Counted from the first letter of the stretch, positions 50,422-61,394 are shown. The stretch: DNA of 64,000 nucleotides from an uncultured Lactobacillus sp. (GCA_910589675.1 CAJUTO010000002.1:62001-126000); one strand, 5' to 3'. A program made the numbers and translations. The notes: generated by a model not told the origin, from the letters alone.

Positions 50422-51816
50422 ATGAGCGAAAAAGAAAATGATAAACTAGGCTTTTGGTCCATAGTTTTGTTGGCGATTAATGCGATTATTGGTTCAGGAA
50501 TTTTCTTGACGCCAGCTAGCGTAGTTCAACAAGCTGGTTCAAGGGCACTCTTGGTATATTTTATTGCAGCTATCTTTGCGGCAGTATTAGCTATTTCTTT
50601 TGCGGCAGCTGCTAAATATGTTACCAAATCTGGTGCGGCTTATGCTTATGCCAAGGCTGCTTTTGGTGATAAGATTGGCTTTTATATGGGAATTATGCGT
50701 TACTTTTCAGCAAGTATTGCCTGGGGAGTAATGGCAGTTGGGGTTGTTAGATCCACAATTTCAATTTTTGGTGGTAATTCAGAAGACTTTTTAACTGTAA
50801 CAGTCGGTTTTGTCATTCTGATGTCAATTATCACTGTTATTAATTTATTTGGGCAAAAAGTTGTTAAATACGTAATGAACCTAGCTACGATTGGTAAGTT
50901 AGCTGCCTTGGTATTAATCATTGTAGCTGGAGTGATTTTGCTGATTGCGACAGGTGCTTCAAGTAACATGAGTGAAGTTGATACAATCACTCAAAATGGG
51001 CACCGCATTGTTCCAACTTTGACCATGACAACTTTTGTAATGGCAATCATGTCAGCTTTTTATGCTTTTACTGGTTTTGAATCAGTTGCTTCTGGGTCAG
51101 AGGATATGAAAGATCCACAGAAGAATTTGCCACGTGCGATTCCTCTAGCAATATTTGTAATTGCTGTCATCTATATTGGCGTTGTTGCCGTTGCGATGAT
51201 TTTGAATCCTAAGGCTTTGATGACAACTCAACAAGTTGTTGCGATTGCTGCAATTTTCAAAAATGAAATCTTAAGAGATATTATTTTGGTGGGTGCCTTG
51301 GTTTCCATGTTTGGAATCAACGTTGGCTCTAGCTTCAATGCACCAAGAATTTTGGAAGCCATGGCTCGCGAAAACCAATTGTCTAAATCGTTAACTAAGA
51401 GAACTAAGAATAATTTTCCAATTCGGACATTCTTCATCTCGGTTTTGTTGGCAATTTTAATTCCAATGGCCTTTCAATACAGTATGTTTAACTTGATTAC
51501 TTTGAGTGCGATGGTTAGATTCTTAGGATTTATCATTGTGCCTCTTGCTGTGATTCGTTTTTATCAAGGGAAAAGCAAAGAAGAAATCCTTGATGCAGAT
51601 AAAAATGTCTGGACCGATGTGGTAATTCCCGTTTTGTCAGTGATTATCGTAATCTTCTTACTCGTTGAATATAACTGGAAAGCTCAATTTGGTGTGGTAG
51701 TTAATGGTAAGACAGTCGTTAACTGGTATGCCGTTGCAATGATGATCTTTGGTTTTGTAATTTTGCCATTGTTCATGTCATTTGTTTCCAGATATGAAAG
51801 AAAAAACGAAAAATAG
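50422..51816 (+). CDS. Amino acid permease, APC superfamily 3
   Basis: A 464-residue transporter with 12 helices (FWSIVLLAINAIIGSGIFLTPASV start, FYAFTGFESVASGSEDMKDPQKNLPRAI). It is in an operon with the PuuD-like hydrolase and is from a different APC branch than the two permeases at 46794 and 48197. Substrate possibly a glutamyl or GABA-like compound by context only. Confidence 0.9.
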   Translation: MSEKENDKLGFWSIVLLAINAIIGSGIFLTPASVVQQAGSRALLVYFIAAIFAAVLAISFAAAAKYVTKSGAAYAYAKAAFGDKIGFYMGIMRYFSASIAWGVMAVGVVRSTISIFGGNSEDFLTVTVGFVILMSIITVINLFGQKVVKYVMNLATIGKLAALVLIIVAGVILLIATGASSNMSEVDTITQNGHRIVPTLTMTTFVMAIMSAFYAFTGFESVASGSEDMKDPQKNLPRAIPLAIFVIAVIYIGVVAVAMILNPKALMTTQQVVAIAAIFKNEILRDIILVGALVSMFGINVGSSFNAPRILEAMARENQLSKSLTKRTKNNFPIRTFFISVLLAILIPMAFQYSMFNLITLSAMVRFLGFIIVPLAVIRFYQGKSKEEILDADKNVWTDVVIPVLSVIIVIFLLVEYNWKAQFGVVVNGKTVVNWYAVAMMIFGFVILPLFMSFVSRYERKNEK

Positions 51817-51850
51817 AAAAAGTCCCAGTTTTAGCTTACTGGGGCTTTTT
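51817..51850 (+). terminator. Terminator after APC permease 3
   Basis: AAAAAGTCCCAG / CTGGGGCTTTTT hairpin. Confidence 0.85.
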
Positions 51851-51882
51851 TGCTTATAATTAAGGTGAAGAAGGTGAAGTTC

Positions 51883-52590
51883 ATGGAAAAGATAAAGAGA
51901 AGGTATTTATTAGTTCTGATGGCTCTTGTGATGGTTTTAATTGCGGGATGTACTATGCAGAAGAGTGAGAAAAAGGCGGATAATATTAGCAAGATTTTGA
52001 CTAATGAGGCATTTAATAATGTGCTTCTTAATACCAGCGATAGTGATGTAGTTATTCAAACTGGTAAAAATTATCAAGTTAAATATCATGGCAGTAAAAA
52101 GATTGAGCCTAGTGTAGAAATTAAGAATGGGCAGCTTTTTGTCAAGCAACGGGGCAATGTCAGTTCTAGGAATAATCTTTCTGAAATAGTAATTACTATT
52201 CCTAAAGCTGTTAAATTGACTCAACTGGAGATCAAAGCTGACGAGGGCGACATTACTGCGACTGGAATAAACATGAACTTAGGCCAACTAAAGTCCGAAG
52301 AAGGGGATATTACTTTGTGGGATGCCAAGATGACCTCGGGTGAATTAAGTTCTGAAGAAGGCGACATTACGTTGAAGAAGAGCAAGATTGATAAAAACTT
52401 GCATGCAAGTTCCAGTGAAGGGGATGTAGCCGTTTCAAGGACTAAGTTTATCGGATATAACTTGTCGACAGAAGAAGGTAGTATTGCTGTTGATGGCAAT
52501 AGCTACGCAAGTTCTAGTTATAAGAAGCATCCTGATAGCAAGAATATTTTAACTGTAAAGTCTCAAGAAGGAGACATTACAGTTAAATAG
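51883..52590 (+). CDS. DUF4097 lipoprotein with beta-repeat domain
   Basis: A 235-residue lipoprotein: basic N-terminus, hydrophobic core and lipobox LIAGC (Cys about residue 24). The outer domain shows regular units KADEGDITAT, KSEEGDITLW, SSEEGDITLK, SSEGDVAVS, STEEGSIAVD and KSQEGDITVK every ~19 residues, the DUF4097 pattern. It is a paralogue of the membrane-anchored protein at 25233, where the repeat reads SNG instead of EEGD. Start ATG at 51883, 7 bases after AAGGTGA. Role unknown. Confidence 0.85.
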   Translation: MEKIKRRYLLVLMALVMVLIAGCTMQKSEKKADNISKILTNEAFNNVLLNTSDSDVVIQTGKNYQVKYHGSKKIEPSVEIKNGQLFVKQRGNVSSRNNLSEIVITIPKAVKLTQLEIKADEGDITATGINMNLGQLKSEEGDITLWDAKMTSGELSSEEGDITLKKSKIDKNLHASSSEGDVAVSRTKFIGYNLSTEEGSIAVDGNSYASSSYKKHPDSKNILTVKSQEGDITVK

Positions 52591-52598
52591 AGAATTTA

Positions 52599-52648
52599 TA
52601 AAAAAGTCCATCTGTGACCTCTGATTTAACAGGTCCGAATGGACTTTT
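52599..52648. terminator. Terminator between DUF4097 lipoprotein gene and asnA
   Basis: AAAAAGTCCAT / ATGGACTTTTT hairpin between convergent genes. Confidence 0.85.
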
Positions 52649-52650
52649 TC

Positions 52651-53661
52651 TTAAAGTAATTTAATATTGTCTTCTTCACAAGCTTCGATCATTTCTCGTG
52701 GCCAAGTGCTTGCTTGTACTTCACCGATGTGAGCTTTCTTCATGAGCATCATACATAAACGAGATTGACCGATTCCGCCGCCAATGGTGTAAGGAAGTTT
52801 TCCTTCTAAAAGCATCTTATGGAATGGTAATTCGGCACGTTCTTCACAGTGGGCCTTCTTTAATTGTTCACGCAAACTTTCCTCACTAACACGAATACCC
52901 ATACTAGAAATTTCGATTTTTCGTTGAAGAGGTTCATACCAAAACATGATATCACCATTTAATTGCCAGTCATCATAGTCTGGTGCACGACCATCGTGAG
53001 GCTCGCCACTACGCTTTAATTTGTCACCAATCTTCATTAAGAAGACAGCCTTTTTCTCTTTGGTAATCTTATCTTCACGTTCTTCTGGAGTAAGTTCAGG
53101 CCAGCGATCTTCCAATTCTTGGGTAGTCACAAAAGAAATTTCATCAGCTAAATGGTAAACAGATCCTGGATAACGTTTAGCGACTGCTTTTTCAATTTGC
53201 TTAATAGTTTTGAAAATTGTTTCAACAGTAGCCTTTAAAGTTTCTTCGGTGCGTTCTTCTTTGGAAATAATCTTTTCCCAATCCCATTGGTCCACATAAA
53301 TAGAATGGAAGTTGTCTAAATCTTCGTCGCGGCGAATGGCATTCATGTTAGTGTAAAGACCTTCATGCATCCCAAAACTATATTTCTTAAGTGCCATACG
53401 CTTCCACTTAGCCAGTGAGTGCACAATTTCCATTGGTTCTCCTGGCATTGCCTTCATATCAAACCCCACTGGTCGTTCAACTCCGTTCAAGTTGTCGTTT
53501 AAACCAGTATCTTTTCCAACAAACATTGGCGCAGACATACGTTGTAAGTTTAAGTTGTTAGATAAGAGATCTTGGAAAGTTTCACGAATATAAACAATTG
53601 CAGCTTCAGTATCTCTTACAGTTAAAGTTGGATGGTAATCCTTTGGTAAAATTAATTCCAT
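52651..53661 (-). CDS. asnA: Aspartate--ammonia ligase (asparagine synthetase A)
   Basis: A 336-residue AsnA that makes asparagine from aspartate, ammonia and ATP. It resembles class II aminoacyl-tRNA synthetases ([41 protein letters not shown]). Length matches the family (about 335). Expression is controlled by an Asn-specific T-box leader, so it rises when tRNA-Asn is uncharged. AAGGAGAAC precedes the ATG. Confidence 0.96.
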   Translation of the reverse strand: MELILPKDYHPTLTVRDTEAAIVYIRETFQDLLSNNLNLQRMSAPMFVGKDTGLNDNLNGVERPVGFDMKAMPGEPMEIVHSLAKWKRMALKKYSFGMHEGLYTNMNAIRRDEDLDNFHSIYVDQWDWEKIISKEERTEETLKATVETIFKTIKQIEKAVAKRYPGSVYHLADEISFVTTQELEDRWPELTPEEREDKITKEKKAVFLMKIGDKLKRSGEPHDGRAPDYDDWQLNGDIMFWYEPLQRKIEISSMGIRVSEESLREQLKKAHCEERAELPFHKMLLEGKLPYTIGGGIGQSRLCMMLMKKAHIGEVQASTWPREMIEACEEDNIKLL

Positions 53662-53693
53662 TTTTAGTTCTCCTTATATGTTTTTGGAGTAAA

Positions 53694-53965
53694 GAAAAAG
53701 CCCTTCATCTCCCTGTTTTCAAGGGACGAAAGGCTTTTTCCGCGGTACCACCCAAATTGTCTATTACATAGACCTACTCAATAGAGCACCATCATGCTCT
53801 ACCGGTGTGGTAACGTGCCGGTGACGTTTCAACTTACTAAGATTTCAGTGAAATAGCTCAAAGTGTTTTTCGATAATTCAGGGTCTGCCAATTTTCCACT
53901 AACATTGACTCACTTAAAGAATGAATTATGTACTCGTCTTTTTCATCGCTCTTTAATTTATTGAA
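53694..53965 (-). promoter_or_regulatory. Asn-specific T-box leader of asnA
   Basis: The minus-strand RNA has Stem I with a perfect AUAAUUCA/UGAAUUAU helix, the specifier AAC (53865-53867) just before ACUUUGAG, the T-box GGGTGGTACCGCGG (53740-53753) and a terminator (53694-53739, AAAAAGCC / GGGCTTTTT). AAC is an asparagine codon, which matches the regulated gene. Confidence 0.95.
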
Positions 53966-54027
53966 ACTAATTTTAAGGGAGAAAAACAAAAAAGGCAAGT
54001 ACTTTTTTCGTACTTACCTAAAAATTA

Positions 54028-54101
54028 TCGGGAAGACAGGATTCGAACCTGCGACCCCCTGGTCCCAAACCAGGTGCTCTACCAAACTGAGCCACTTCCC
54101 G
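54028..54101 (-). tRNA. tRNA-Pro (TGG)
   Basis: 74-base cloverleaf on the minus strand: acceptor CGGGAAG / CTTCCCG with A discriminator, anticodon loop TTTGGGA in a CCTGG/CCAGG stem giving anticodon TGG, and GGTTCGAATCC T loop. No encoded CCA. Confidence 0.95.
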
Positions 54102-54106
54102 AAGTG

Positions 54107-54180
54107 TGCACCCTGAAGGATTTGAACCTTCAACCTTCTGATTCGTAGTCAGACACTCTATCCAGTTGCGCTAAGGGCGC
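54107..54180 (-). tRNA. tRNA-Arg (ACG)
   Basis: 74-base cloverleaf on the minus strand: acceptor GCGCCCT / AGGGTGC with A discriminator, anticodon stem TCTGA/TCAGA around CTACGAA giving ACG, T loop GGTTCAAATCC. It lies 5 bases upstream of tRNA-Pro, so both come from one transcript. Confidence 0.95.
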
Positions 54181-54196
54181 GTTACTCAACCTCAAT

Positions 54197-54224
54197 AGTA
54201 TAACATAAAATTTTATGCTGTCAC
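54197..54224 (-). promoter_or_regulatory. tRNA promoter
   Basis: Minus strand GTGACA (54219-54224), 16-base spacer, TATACT (54197-54202). The spacer is almost entirely the perfect palindrome CATAAAATTTTATG (54204-54217). Confidence 0.55.
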
Positions 54225-54247
54225 TAGTATTTTTTAGAAAAAATAAA

Positions 54248-54270
54248 AAAGACTGCTAAAAGCAGTCAAT
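54248..54270 (-). terminator. guaC terminator
   Basis: GACTGC TTTTA GCAGTC hairpin followed by a T6 run on the minus strand. Confidence 0.85.
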
Positions 54271-54273
54271 TTC

Positions 54274-55266
54274 TTAATAATCGCCATCCATGATAGTATT
54301 TTTTACAATCACATAATCTACTAATTTAATGGCATTTAAATCTTTGCCACCAGCGTAAGAAATAGAGGATTGGAGGTCTTCTTGCATTTCATGAAGGGTA
54401 TCTTTGATTGAACCACGATATGGCACAAGCATTTGCTTACCTTCAACGTTGCGATAGGCCCCCTTTTGTACTTCAGAAGCAGAGCCCCAGTATTGTTTAT
54501 AAGTCTTACCATCGATCTTAATAATATTTCCCGGGGATTCTTCATGACCTGCAAGCATTGAGCCAATCATAACCATTGTTGCGCCAAAGCGGACAGACTT
54601 AGCAATATCACCGTTATGACGAATTCCCCCATCTGCGATCATTGGCTTGCTAGCAGCTTTAGAGCACATTCTAAGCGCTGCTAATTGCCAGCCACCAGTG
54701 CCAAAGCCGGTCTTAAGCTTTGTGATGCAAGCTTTACCAGGTCCCACACCAACTTTAGTAGCGTCAGCACCTGCATTTTCTAGTTCACGAACTGCTTCAG
54801 GAGTGGCAATATTTCCTGCAGTTAAAAATGAATCAGGCAACTTTTCCTTAATGTAGCGGATCATTTTAATGACGAAAATTGAATGTCCATGAGCGACGTC
54901 GATGGTAATGTATTCAGGAATAACATTTTCTTTTACAAGTTGATCAATAAACTTGTATTCATCGTCTTTAATCCCAACGGAGATTGAAGCAAACAATCCT
55001 TTTTCATGCATCCGTTTAATAAAGTCAATTCTAGTTTCTGGCTCAAAACGATGCATTACATAATAGTAGCCGTTCTCAGCTAGCCAGACTGCTAGATTTT
55101 CATCAATAACGCTCTCCATATTTGCAGGTACTACTGGAATCTTGAATGTTCGGTTTCCAAATTTAACACTAGTATCTGCTTCTTTTCTACTTTTGATAAT
55201 TCCTTTATTAGGAACTAGTTGAATGTCATCATAGTCAAAGGCTTCCATGCTAAAATAGTTACTCAC
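54274..55266 (-). CDS. guaC: GMP reductase
   Basis: A 330-residue GuaC (IMPDH/GMPR barrel) that converts GMP to IMP with NADPH. Marks include [36 protein letters not shown] with the catalytic Cys, and [16 protein letters not shown] use the GTG at 55266, about 10 bases after AAAGGGAG; an in-frame ATG at 55302 lies upstream of that site and would add 12 residues unlike the family. Divergent from purA, so the shared gap may serve both. Confidence 0.93.
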   Translation of the reverse strand: MSNYFSMEAFDYDDIQLVPNKGIIKSRKEADTSVKFGNRTFKIPVVPANMESVIDENLAVWLAENGYYYVMHRFEPETRIDFIKRMHEKGLFASISVGIKDDEYKFIDQLVKENVIPEYITIDVAHGHSIFVIKMIRYIKEKLPDSFLTAGNIATPEAVRELENAGADATKVGVGPGKACITKLKTGFGTGGWQLAALRMCSKAASKPMIADGGIRHNGDIAKSVRFGATMVMIGSMLAGHEESPGNIIKIDGKTYKQYWGSASEVQKGAYRNVEGKQMLVPYRGSIKDTLHEMQEDLQSSISYAGGKDLNAIKLVDYVIVKNTIMDGDY

Positions 55267-55344
55267 GCTGGTTGATCTCCCTTTAATTAAATCTATTATC
55301 AAACGAGAGTAACTATAAGTTAAAAAATACCTCTTGTCAAGAAA

Positions 55345-55389
55345 AATAGCGAACTATGCTTTTTGGATAAATAAAGATAATTCGGATTT
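55345..55389. promoter_or_regulatory. Inverted pair of PurR-box-like sequences
   Basis: AATAGCGAACTAT (55345-55357) and, inverted, AAATCCGAATTAT (complement of 55377-55389) each resemble the PurBox AWWWCCGAACWWT (12 of 13 each). They face each other 19 bases apart, between guaC and purA, just upstream of the purA promoter TTGACT (55394-55399)-17-TAGAAT (55417-55422). Such inverted pairs bind PurR, with PRPP as effector. Confidence 0.5.
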
Positions 55390-55442
55390 CACATTGACTA
55401 TTATTTTTTTAATTGCTAGAATATCTCACGTAACATTTATAG

Positions 55443-56756
<1,314 letters not shown>

Positions 56757-56759
56757 CTT

Positions 56760-58055
56760 ATGCTTGAACGTTATACTCGCCCAGAAATGGGCAAAATTTG
56801 GTCCTTAGAAAATAAATATGCTGCTTGGTTGAAGGTGGAAATTGCCGCAACTAATGCTTGGGTAGAACTTGGTGAAGTACCAGAAGCAGATGCTAAGAAA
56901 ATTGCTGAGAATGCTTCTTTTACAGTTGAACGTGTTTCAGAACTTGAAGCAATTACTCATCATGATGTGGTTGCTTTTACTAGAACCGTTTCTGAAAGTT
57001 TAGGTGAAGAAAAGAAGTGGGTTCACTTCGGTTTAACTTCAACTGATGTTGTTGATACTGCACAAGGCTATATTTTAAAGCAAGCTAATGAGATCATTTT
57101 GAAAGATTTAGAAGCTTTAAAAGAAACTATTGCTGAAAAAGCTAAGAAGTACAAATACACTGTTGAAATGGGGAGAACTCACGGAGTTCAAGCAGAACCA
57201 ACCACTTTTGGTTTGAAGCTTGCTCGCTGGTATGCCGAGATTAACCGTGACATTGAACGCTTTAAAGTAGCAGCTAAAGATGTAGAATCTGGCAAGATTT
57301 CTGGTGCTGTTGGGACCTTTGCTAATGTGCCACCAGCAGTTGAAACTAGCGTTTTAAAGCAATTAGGCTTAACTCAACAACCAATTACTAGCCAAGTTTT
57401 GCCAAGAGATTTACATGCTTACTACATTGCTACTATTGCATTAATTGCAACAAGTATTGAGAACTGGGCTACTGAAATTCGTGGTTTACAAAGAAGTGAA
57501 ATTCACGAAGTAGAAGAACATTTTAGAGCTGGTCAAAAGGGCTCTTCTGCAATGCCTCACAAGCATAATCCAATTGGTTCAGAGAATCTATGTGGTATGG
57601 CAAGAGTCATGCGTGGTTTTATGGTTCCAGCCTATGAAGATGTGGCTTTATGGCATGAAAGAGATATTTCTCATTCAAGCGCTGAACGTGTAATTTTGCC
57701 AGATGCAACTATCGGAATTGACTATATGCTTAATCGCTTTAACCGTATTTTGACTAATTTAGATGTTTTCCCAGAAACCATGCTCAAGAATATGGACCGC
57801 ACTTACGGTTTGATCTATTCACAACGTTTATTGTTGAAATTGATTGATGAAGCTGGCCTTTCTCGTGAAAAAGCATATGATATGGTGCAAAAGCTTGCTA
57901 ATAAGTCATGGCAAGAACAAACTTCATTTAGAAAATTGGTTGAAGATAGTGAGATTATGAATTATCTTTCAAAGGAAGATCTTAATGATGCCTTTGATTA
58001 TCACTATCACTTACGCCACGTTGATGAGATTTTTGAAAAACTCGGATTAGAATAG
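56760..58055 (+). CDS. purB: Adenylosuccinate lyase
   Basis: A 431-residue PurB cleaving adenylosuccinate to AMP and fumarate. It contains the superfamily signature [15 protein letters not shown] (about residue 262) and the [10 protein letters not shown] region. Directly after purA (3-base gap), completing IMP to AMP conversion; guaC returns GMP to IMP. Confidence 0.97.
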   Translation: MLERYTRPEMGKIWSLENKYAAWLKVEIAATNAWVELGEVPEADAKKIAENASFTVERVSELEAITHHDVVAFTRTVSESLGEEKKWVHFGLTSTDVVDTAQGYILKQANEIILKDLEALKETIAEKAKKYKYTVEMGRTHGVQAEPTTFGLKLARWYAEINRDIERFKVAAKDVESGKISGAVGTFANVPPAVETSVLKQLGLTQQPITSQVLPRDLHAYYIATIALIATSIENWATEIRGLQRSEIHEVEEHFRAGQKGSSAMPHKHNPIGSENLCGMARVMRGFMVPAYEDVALWHERDISHSSAERVILPDATIGIDYMLNRFNRILTNLDVFPETMLKNMDRTYGLIYSQRLLLKLIDEAGLSREKAYDMVQKLANKSWQEQTSFRKLVEDSEIMNYLSKEDLNDAFDYHYHLRHVDEIFEKLGLE

Positions 58056-58064
58056 TCGTATATG

Positions 58065-58093
58065 AATGCAACTGATCAAGTTGCATTTTTTGT
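58065..58093 (+). terminator. purAB terminator
   Basis: AATGCAACT / AGTTGCATT hairpin followed by T4. A further hairpin ACAAGCT / AGCTTGT with T6 lies at about 58151-58177. Confidence 0.85.
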
Positions 58094-58178
58094 AATGTTT
58101 TTAATGGAAAGATACTAAAATAACAATAACAAGTTGAACTAAAATAATACAAACAAGCTTCTGTATAGCTTGTTTTTT

Positions 58179-58593
58179 ATTTTACATATTTATATAGATA
58201 TAAGAAATTTAGCTTGTGTAGACCTTGGTATCGTTGAATTTAAGAAATAAATAATTATCTAAATTAAATAACGATTATTATAATAATGTATTTTAGTATA
58301 TATTTTTTAAAAAAATAAAAAAATCGAAAATTATTTAACTTTGTATAGTTATTCATAACGGGTGTGATGAAACTTAAAACTATGCATGAGTAGAAAATAA
58401 CAATGGTTATGTATAGTAATAACATTGTTATTTAATATATATCTTCATAGACATTCCCTTTAACCCTGCTATCCTTATAGATGAAGAGACTTATAGGACT
58501 AATTGAATTGAAAAAAGAAACCGACTACTTCTTTTAATCAATTCAAAAAAACATAGCAAATGGTTATTTATAGTAGATTAGGGGATTAGGAAA
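58179..58593 (+). other. Long AT-rich upstream region of the SEC10/PgrA gene
   Basis: 415 bases without a gene. It contains a perfect 11-base inverted repeat AAATAACAATG / CATTGTTATTT (58395-58405 / 58423-58433), a long leader hairpin TTGAATTGA / TCAATTCAA extended by AAAAGAA / TTCTTTT (58503-58546), and two near-identical 16-mers ATGGTTATGTATAGTA (58403) and ATGGTTATTTATAGTA (58560). The layout suggests a long 5' leader that may stabilise or regulate the mRNA. Confidence 0.6.
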
Positions 58594-59469
58594 ATGAGAA
58601 AGAATATTAAGTTTTTAGCATTATTTGGTGTTGCTGTCGGTTTGATGGCTGGTGGAATGATGAGCAATGAAGTAGGGACTAATGCTTCAGCTCAAGAAGT
58701 TAGCGCAGCTACTATTAATATGAGCGCTGCCAAGAAAGCTGGATACACTAAGAGCAGAGTTTTAAAAGCCAATCAAGGTCGTATGTCTGGTTCAGACAAG
58801 AATAAGTTAATTAAGGGTTCAATGGCTGGTATGAAGCAAAATAAGTGGATGGACACTGATCCTTCAGATAGAACTCGCATTGTCACTGTAACTAACCTTA
58901 GTTGGAATGACAAAATTGAACTCAGCCACTTTACTATGGGCCTTATTAACTCGGCCCGTAGACAAATGGGTAAAAAAGCTTGGACCTATAAGAAGGGTGC
59001 TTTGAAGTTTGCAGATCGTACTGCTAAGCAATACTACGACAACAATCGTTCATGCTGGGACTCAGATCACTATGTACCAGGTATTGAACGTGCTGCAAAG
59101 CAATCAGGCCTTAACTCAACTGTAGGTCAAGTTTACGAAGACGAAGCAGGGTTACCAATTACTAGTGAATACAATGGTCAAACTCGTAGTATGGCAGCTT
59201 TGAAGAACCAAATTTACTTCAATGTAAAGCAAATGATCTTCGGTGGTTACTGGGGTGATGATTCCCAAGTAAACCAAGCTTCAAGATATACGGAATGGCA
59301 ACACGCTGGTGACTTGCTTGGATTACGTAGCTCACAAGGCTTTGACGCAAAGACTAAGTACTTTGGTGTAAGCTTTAGTGGCTTAAAGAATGATCAAAGT
59401 AAGATCAGTGTTCACATGATGGGCGTTGCAAAGCGTTACATCAAGAACTACAAGAAATTTAATAGATAA
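58594..59469 (+). CDS. Secreted SEC10/PgrA surface-exclusion-like protein
   Basis: A 291-residue secreted protein with a signal peptide (cleavage near ASA-QEV, residue 33). The domain starts about residue 110 (SHFTMGLINSARRQMGKKAWTYKKGALKFADRTAKQYY) and is like the CAP-related SEC10/PgrA domain found in many Lactobacillus surface proteins. No LPXTG motif, membrane tail or S-layer repeats are seen, so it is released or bound non-covalently. The codons (AAG, GAC, TTC-rich) suggest high expression, in line with the long leader. GATTAGG lies before the ATG. Confidence 0.8.
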   Translation: MRKNIKFLALFGVAVGLMAGGMMSNEVGTNASAQEVSAATINMSAAKKAGYTKSRVLKANQGRMSGSDKNKLIKGSMAGMKQNKWMDTDPSDRTRIVTVTNLSWNDKIELSHFTMGLINSARRQMGKKAWTYKKGALKFADRTAKQYYDNNRSCWDSDHYVPGIERAAKQSGLNSTVGQVYEDEAGLPITSEYNGQTRSMAALKNQIYFNVKQMIFGGYWGDDSQVNQASRYTEWQHAGDLLGLRSSQGFDAKTKYFGVSFSGLKNDQSKISVHMMGVAKRYIKNYKKFNR

Positions 59470-59503
59470 AGACGGTAGTTCGAAAAATTATAAAGTTTCC
59501 TAA

Positions 59504-59545
59504 TCCGAGAGGTTGATGGCTTAGTCCCCATCTAACCTCTATTTT
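59504..59545 (+). terminator. Terminator of SEC10/PgrA gene
   Basis: AGAGGTTGATGG / CCATCTAACCTCT hairpin followed by a T-rich run. Confidence 0.8.
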
Positions 59546-59654
59546 AATTTTTCTGAAAAAGTAATTTCAATAAAATTAGAATTCGCGCAAAAGCTTGCTA
59601 CCATGCAGAAAATCAGCTATAGTTTTACTAATTTAAAGATTGGGGTTGATGTAA

Positions 59655-60017
59655 TTGAAAAAGATGGCAGTATGGATTGTGCGCTTAATTATTCTACTTG
59701 CAGGCTTAGCTTTAGCAGGTTTTATGATTTGGCAATTGTTCACAGGCGCTAGAATGTTAGATTTCGACGTGGAAACTCGTGGTCCATTAATCGTAGTTGT
59801 ATTCAGCTTATTACTTTTGATTACATTAGGTAGTGCTGTCAGCTTTTTTGCTAATCGTCACATGGCTTCAACCCTTTTCTTGGGCACACTTTTGGCCGTT
59901 ATGTCCTTTATCTTGTGGATTCGTCATCCTGAACAAGCGGACATTTATCGGTTATACTTTATTTATGGTTTAGTGGTGGGCGTGCTTAGCCCATTCGTTT
60001 TAGATCGTGAAAAATAA
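59655..60017 (+). CDS. Small membrane protein (120 aa)
   Basis: A 120-residue protein with about four helices, beginning at TTG (59655), 9 bases after TTGGGG; an ATG 3 codons later is possible. No family recognised. A second small membrane protein gene follows after 17 bases, so they form an operon. Confidence 0.65.
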   Translation: MKKMAVWIVRLIILLAGLALAGFMIWQLFTGARMLDFDVETRGPLIVVVFSLLLLITLGSAVSFFANRHMASTLFLGTLLAVMSFILWIRHPEQADIYRLYFIYGLVVGVLSPFVLDREK

Positions 60018-60034
60018 AGAAGAAGTAAGAATTA

Positions 60035-60376
60035 ATGAAGGAAATTGAAAAATCGTTACGCTACTTTTTTCTGATTATTGCCTTATTATTATCTAGTCAG
60101 GTATTTGGCAGTAGCGTTTCACAAAATGGATCGTTTTTTTATGCGATATTTGCCATAATTATTTTTGGTTCAGGCATTACTGGTTTATTTAGAAAATGCG
60201 ATTTAATTACTGCAGGTTTATGTATCATAATTTTATTAGTAGTGATTGTATTTTGCGTAATTATGCCACAGCTCTGGCCACTTTATTTGCTCTATTTTGC
60301 CTATTGTTTAACTGATGGAATTATGTGCATTGTTAGATACAAAAAACGCAAAAATGCTGATGAAGAAAATGAATAA
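60035..60376 (+). CDS. Small membrane protein (113 aa)
   Basis: A 113-residue hydrophobic protein with four predicted helices and a charged C-terminus (RYKKRKNADEENE). AAGAAG before the ATG. Operon with the preceding membrane protein; function unknown. Confidence 0.65.
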   Translation: MKEIEKSLRYFFLIIALLLSSQVFGSSVSQNGSFFYAIFAIIIFGSGITGLFRKCDLITAGLCIIILLVVIVFCVIMPQLWPLYLLYFAYCLTDGIMCIVRYKKRKNADEENE

Positions 60377-60394
60377 ATAAGAATTTTGAATTTG

Positions 60395-60424
60395 ACAGCT
60401 GTCTTTTTAGGCAGCTGTTTTCGT
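60395..60424 (+). terminator. Terminator after small membrane proteins
   Basis: ACAGCTG / CAGCTGT hairpin followed by a short T run. Confidence 0.6.
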
Positions 60425-60458
60425 GTTATTATTAGTAAGTTAGAAAAGAGGAATAAGG

Positions 60459-61391
60459 ATGATAACGCAAAAACAGCGGAGATTGTGGGCATTTTTAGCT
60501 GCTTTAGCATGTGTAATGTGGGGAGTCTCAGGTTTATTTGCTAAAGAGTTATTTAATATAAGCTCAGATATTACACCAATGTGGTTGTCACAAATCAGAA
60601 TGATCGTCTCGGGCATAATTTTATTAATTGTAGCTGGCATTATGAAACAAAAGCCTATTGCAACAATGAAAAATAAGCGTGATGCTTTAACAATAATTGC
60701 CTATGGTGTTTTTGGATTATTACCCGTGCAATTGTTTTATTTTATTGTGGTTCAAAAGGCTAATGCTTCAATTGCGACCATTTTGCAATTTATTGGGCCG
60801 TTTTTTGTAATGGGATATTTGGCGATAACCCACAAGCAAGTAATGCGAAAAATGGATATTATTGCATCAATTGCGGCTTTTTTGGGTGTGGTATTACTTG
60901 CAACTCATGGAAAGTTTAACAACTTTGCACTGAGTCCTTCAGTACTTTTTTGGGGGTTACTTTCAGCAGTTGGAGTTGCAACCAATACTTTGATTCCAAT
61001 TGGGGTGTTAAAAAGAGTCTCAAGTCTAGTTGTAACTGGATGGGGACTACTTTCATCAGGAATTTGTTTACTTTTAGTGCATCCCCAAATACCGCACATT
61101 CCTAATCAACCTAATGTATGGTGGTGTACGATTGCCGTTATTATCATTGGGACGATTGTGCCATTTCAATTAATGACAAATTCTCTCCGTTTTATTAAAC
61201 CTTCAACAGCTAGCTTACTAGACGCATTTGAGCCTTTTTCAGCCACAATTGGCTCAGTCTTGGTGTTTGGCTTAGTAATGACAAAAATGGACTGGATTGG
61301 TTCAATTTTGGTTGTGGTGGCGGCTATGGCACTGAATGTTTCACCTAAAAAGAAAAAATCAAGAAAAGTTCACCAGCAAGAAAGAGCATAA
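60459..61391 (+). CDS. EamA/DMT-family transporter 1
   Basis: A 310-residue membrane protein with ten helices and two EamA repeats (LAALACVMWGVSGLFAKELF start; LDAFEPFSATIGSVLVFG in the second half). Metabolite or drug exporter or importer; substrate unknown. The next gene is a clear tandem copy starting 3 bases later. The C-terminus is basic (KKKKSRK). Confidence 0.88.
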   Translation: MITQKQRRLWAFLAALACVMWGVSGLFAKELFNISSDITPMWLSQIRMIVSGIILLIVAGIMKQKPIATMKNKRDALTIIAYGVFGLLPVQLFYFIVVQKANASIATILQFIGPFFVMGYLAITHKQVMRKMDIIASIAAFLGVVLLATHGKFNNFALSPSVLFWGLLSAVGVATNTLIPIGVLKRVSSLVVTGWGLLSSGICLLLVHPQIPHIPNQPNVWWCTIAVIIIGTIVPFQLMTNSLRFIKPSTASLLDAFEPFSATIGSVLVFGLVMTKMDWIGSILVVVAAMALNVSPKKKKSRKVHQQERA

Positions 61392-61394
61392 GTT

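Noticed and set aside
53928..54116. 62-codon plus-strand ORF across the tRNA genes
   Set aside because: It spans the T-box leader and tRNA-Pro on the opposite strand; a chance frame common over tRNA genes.
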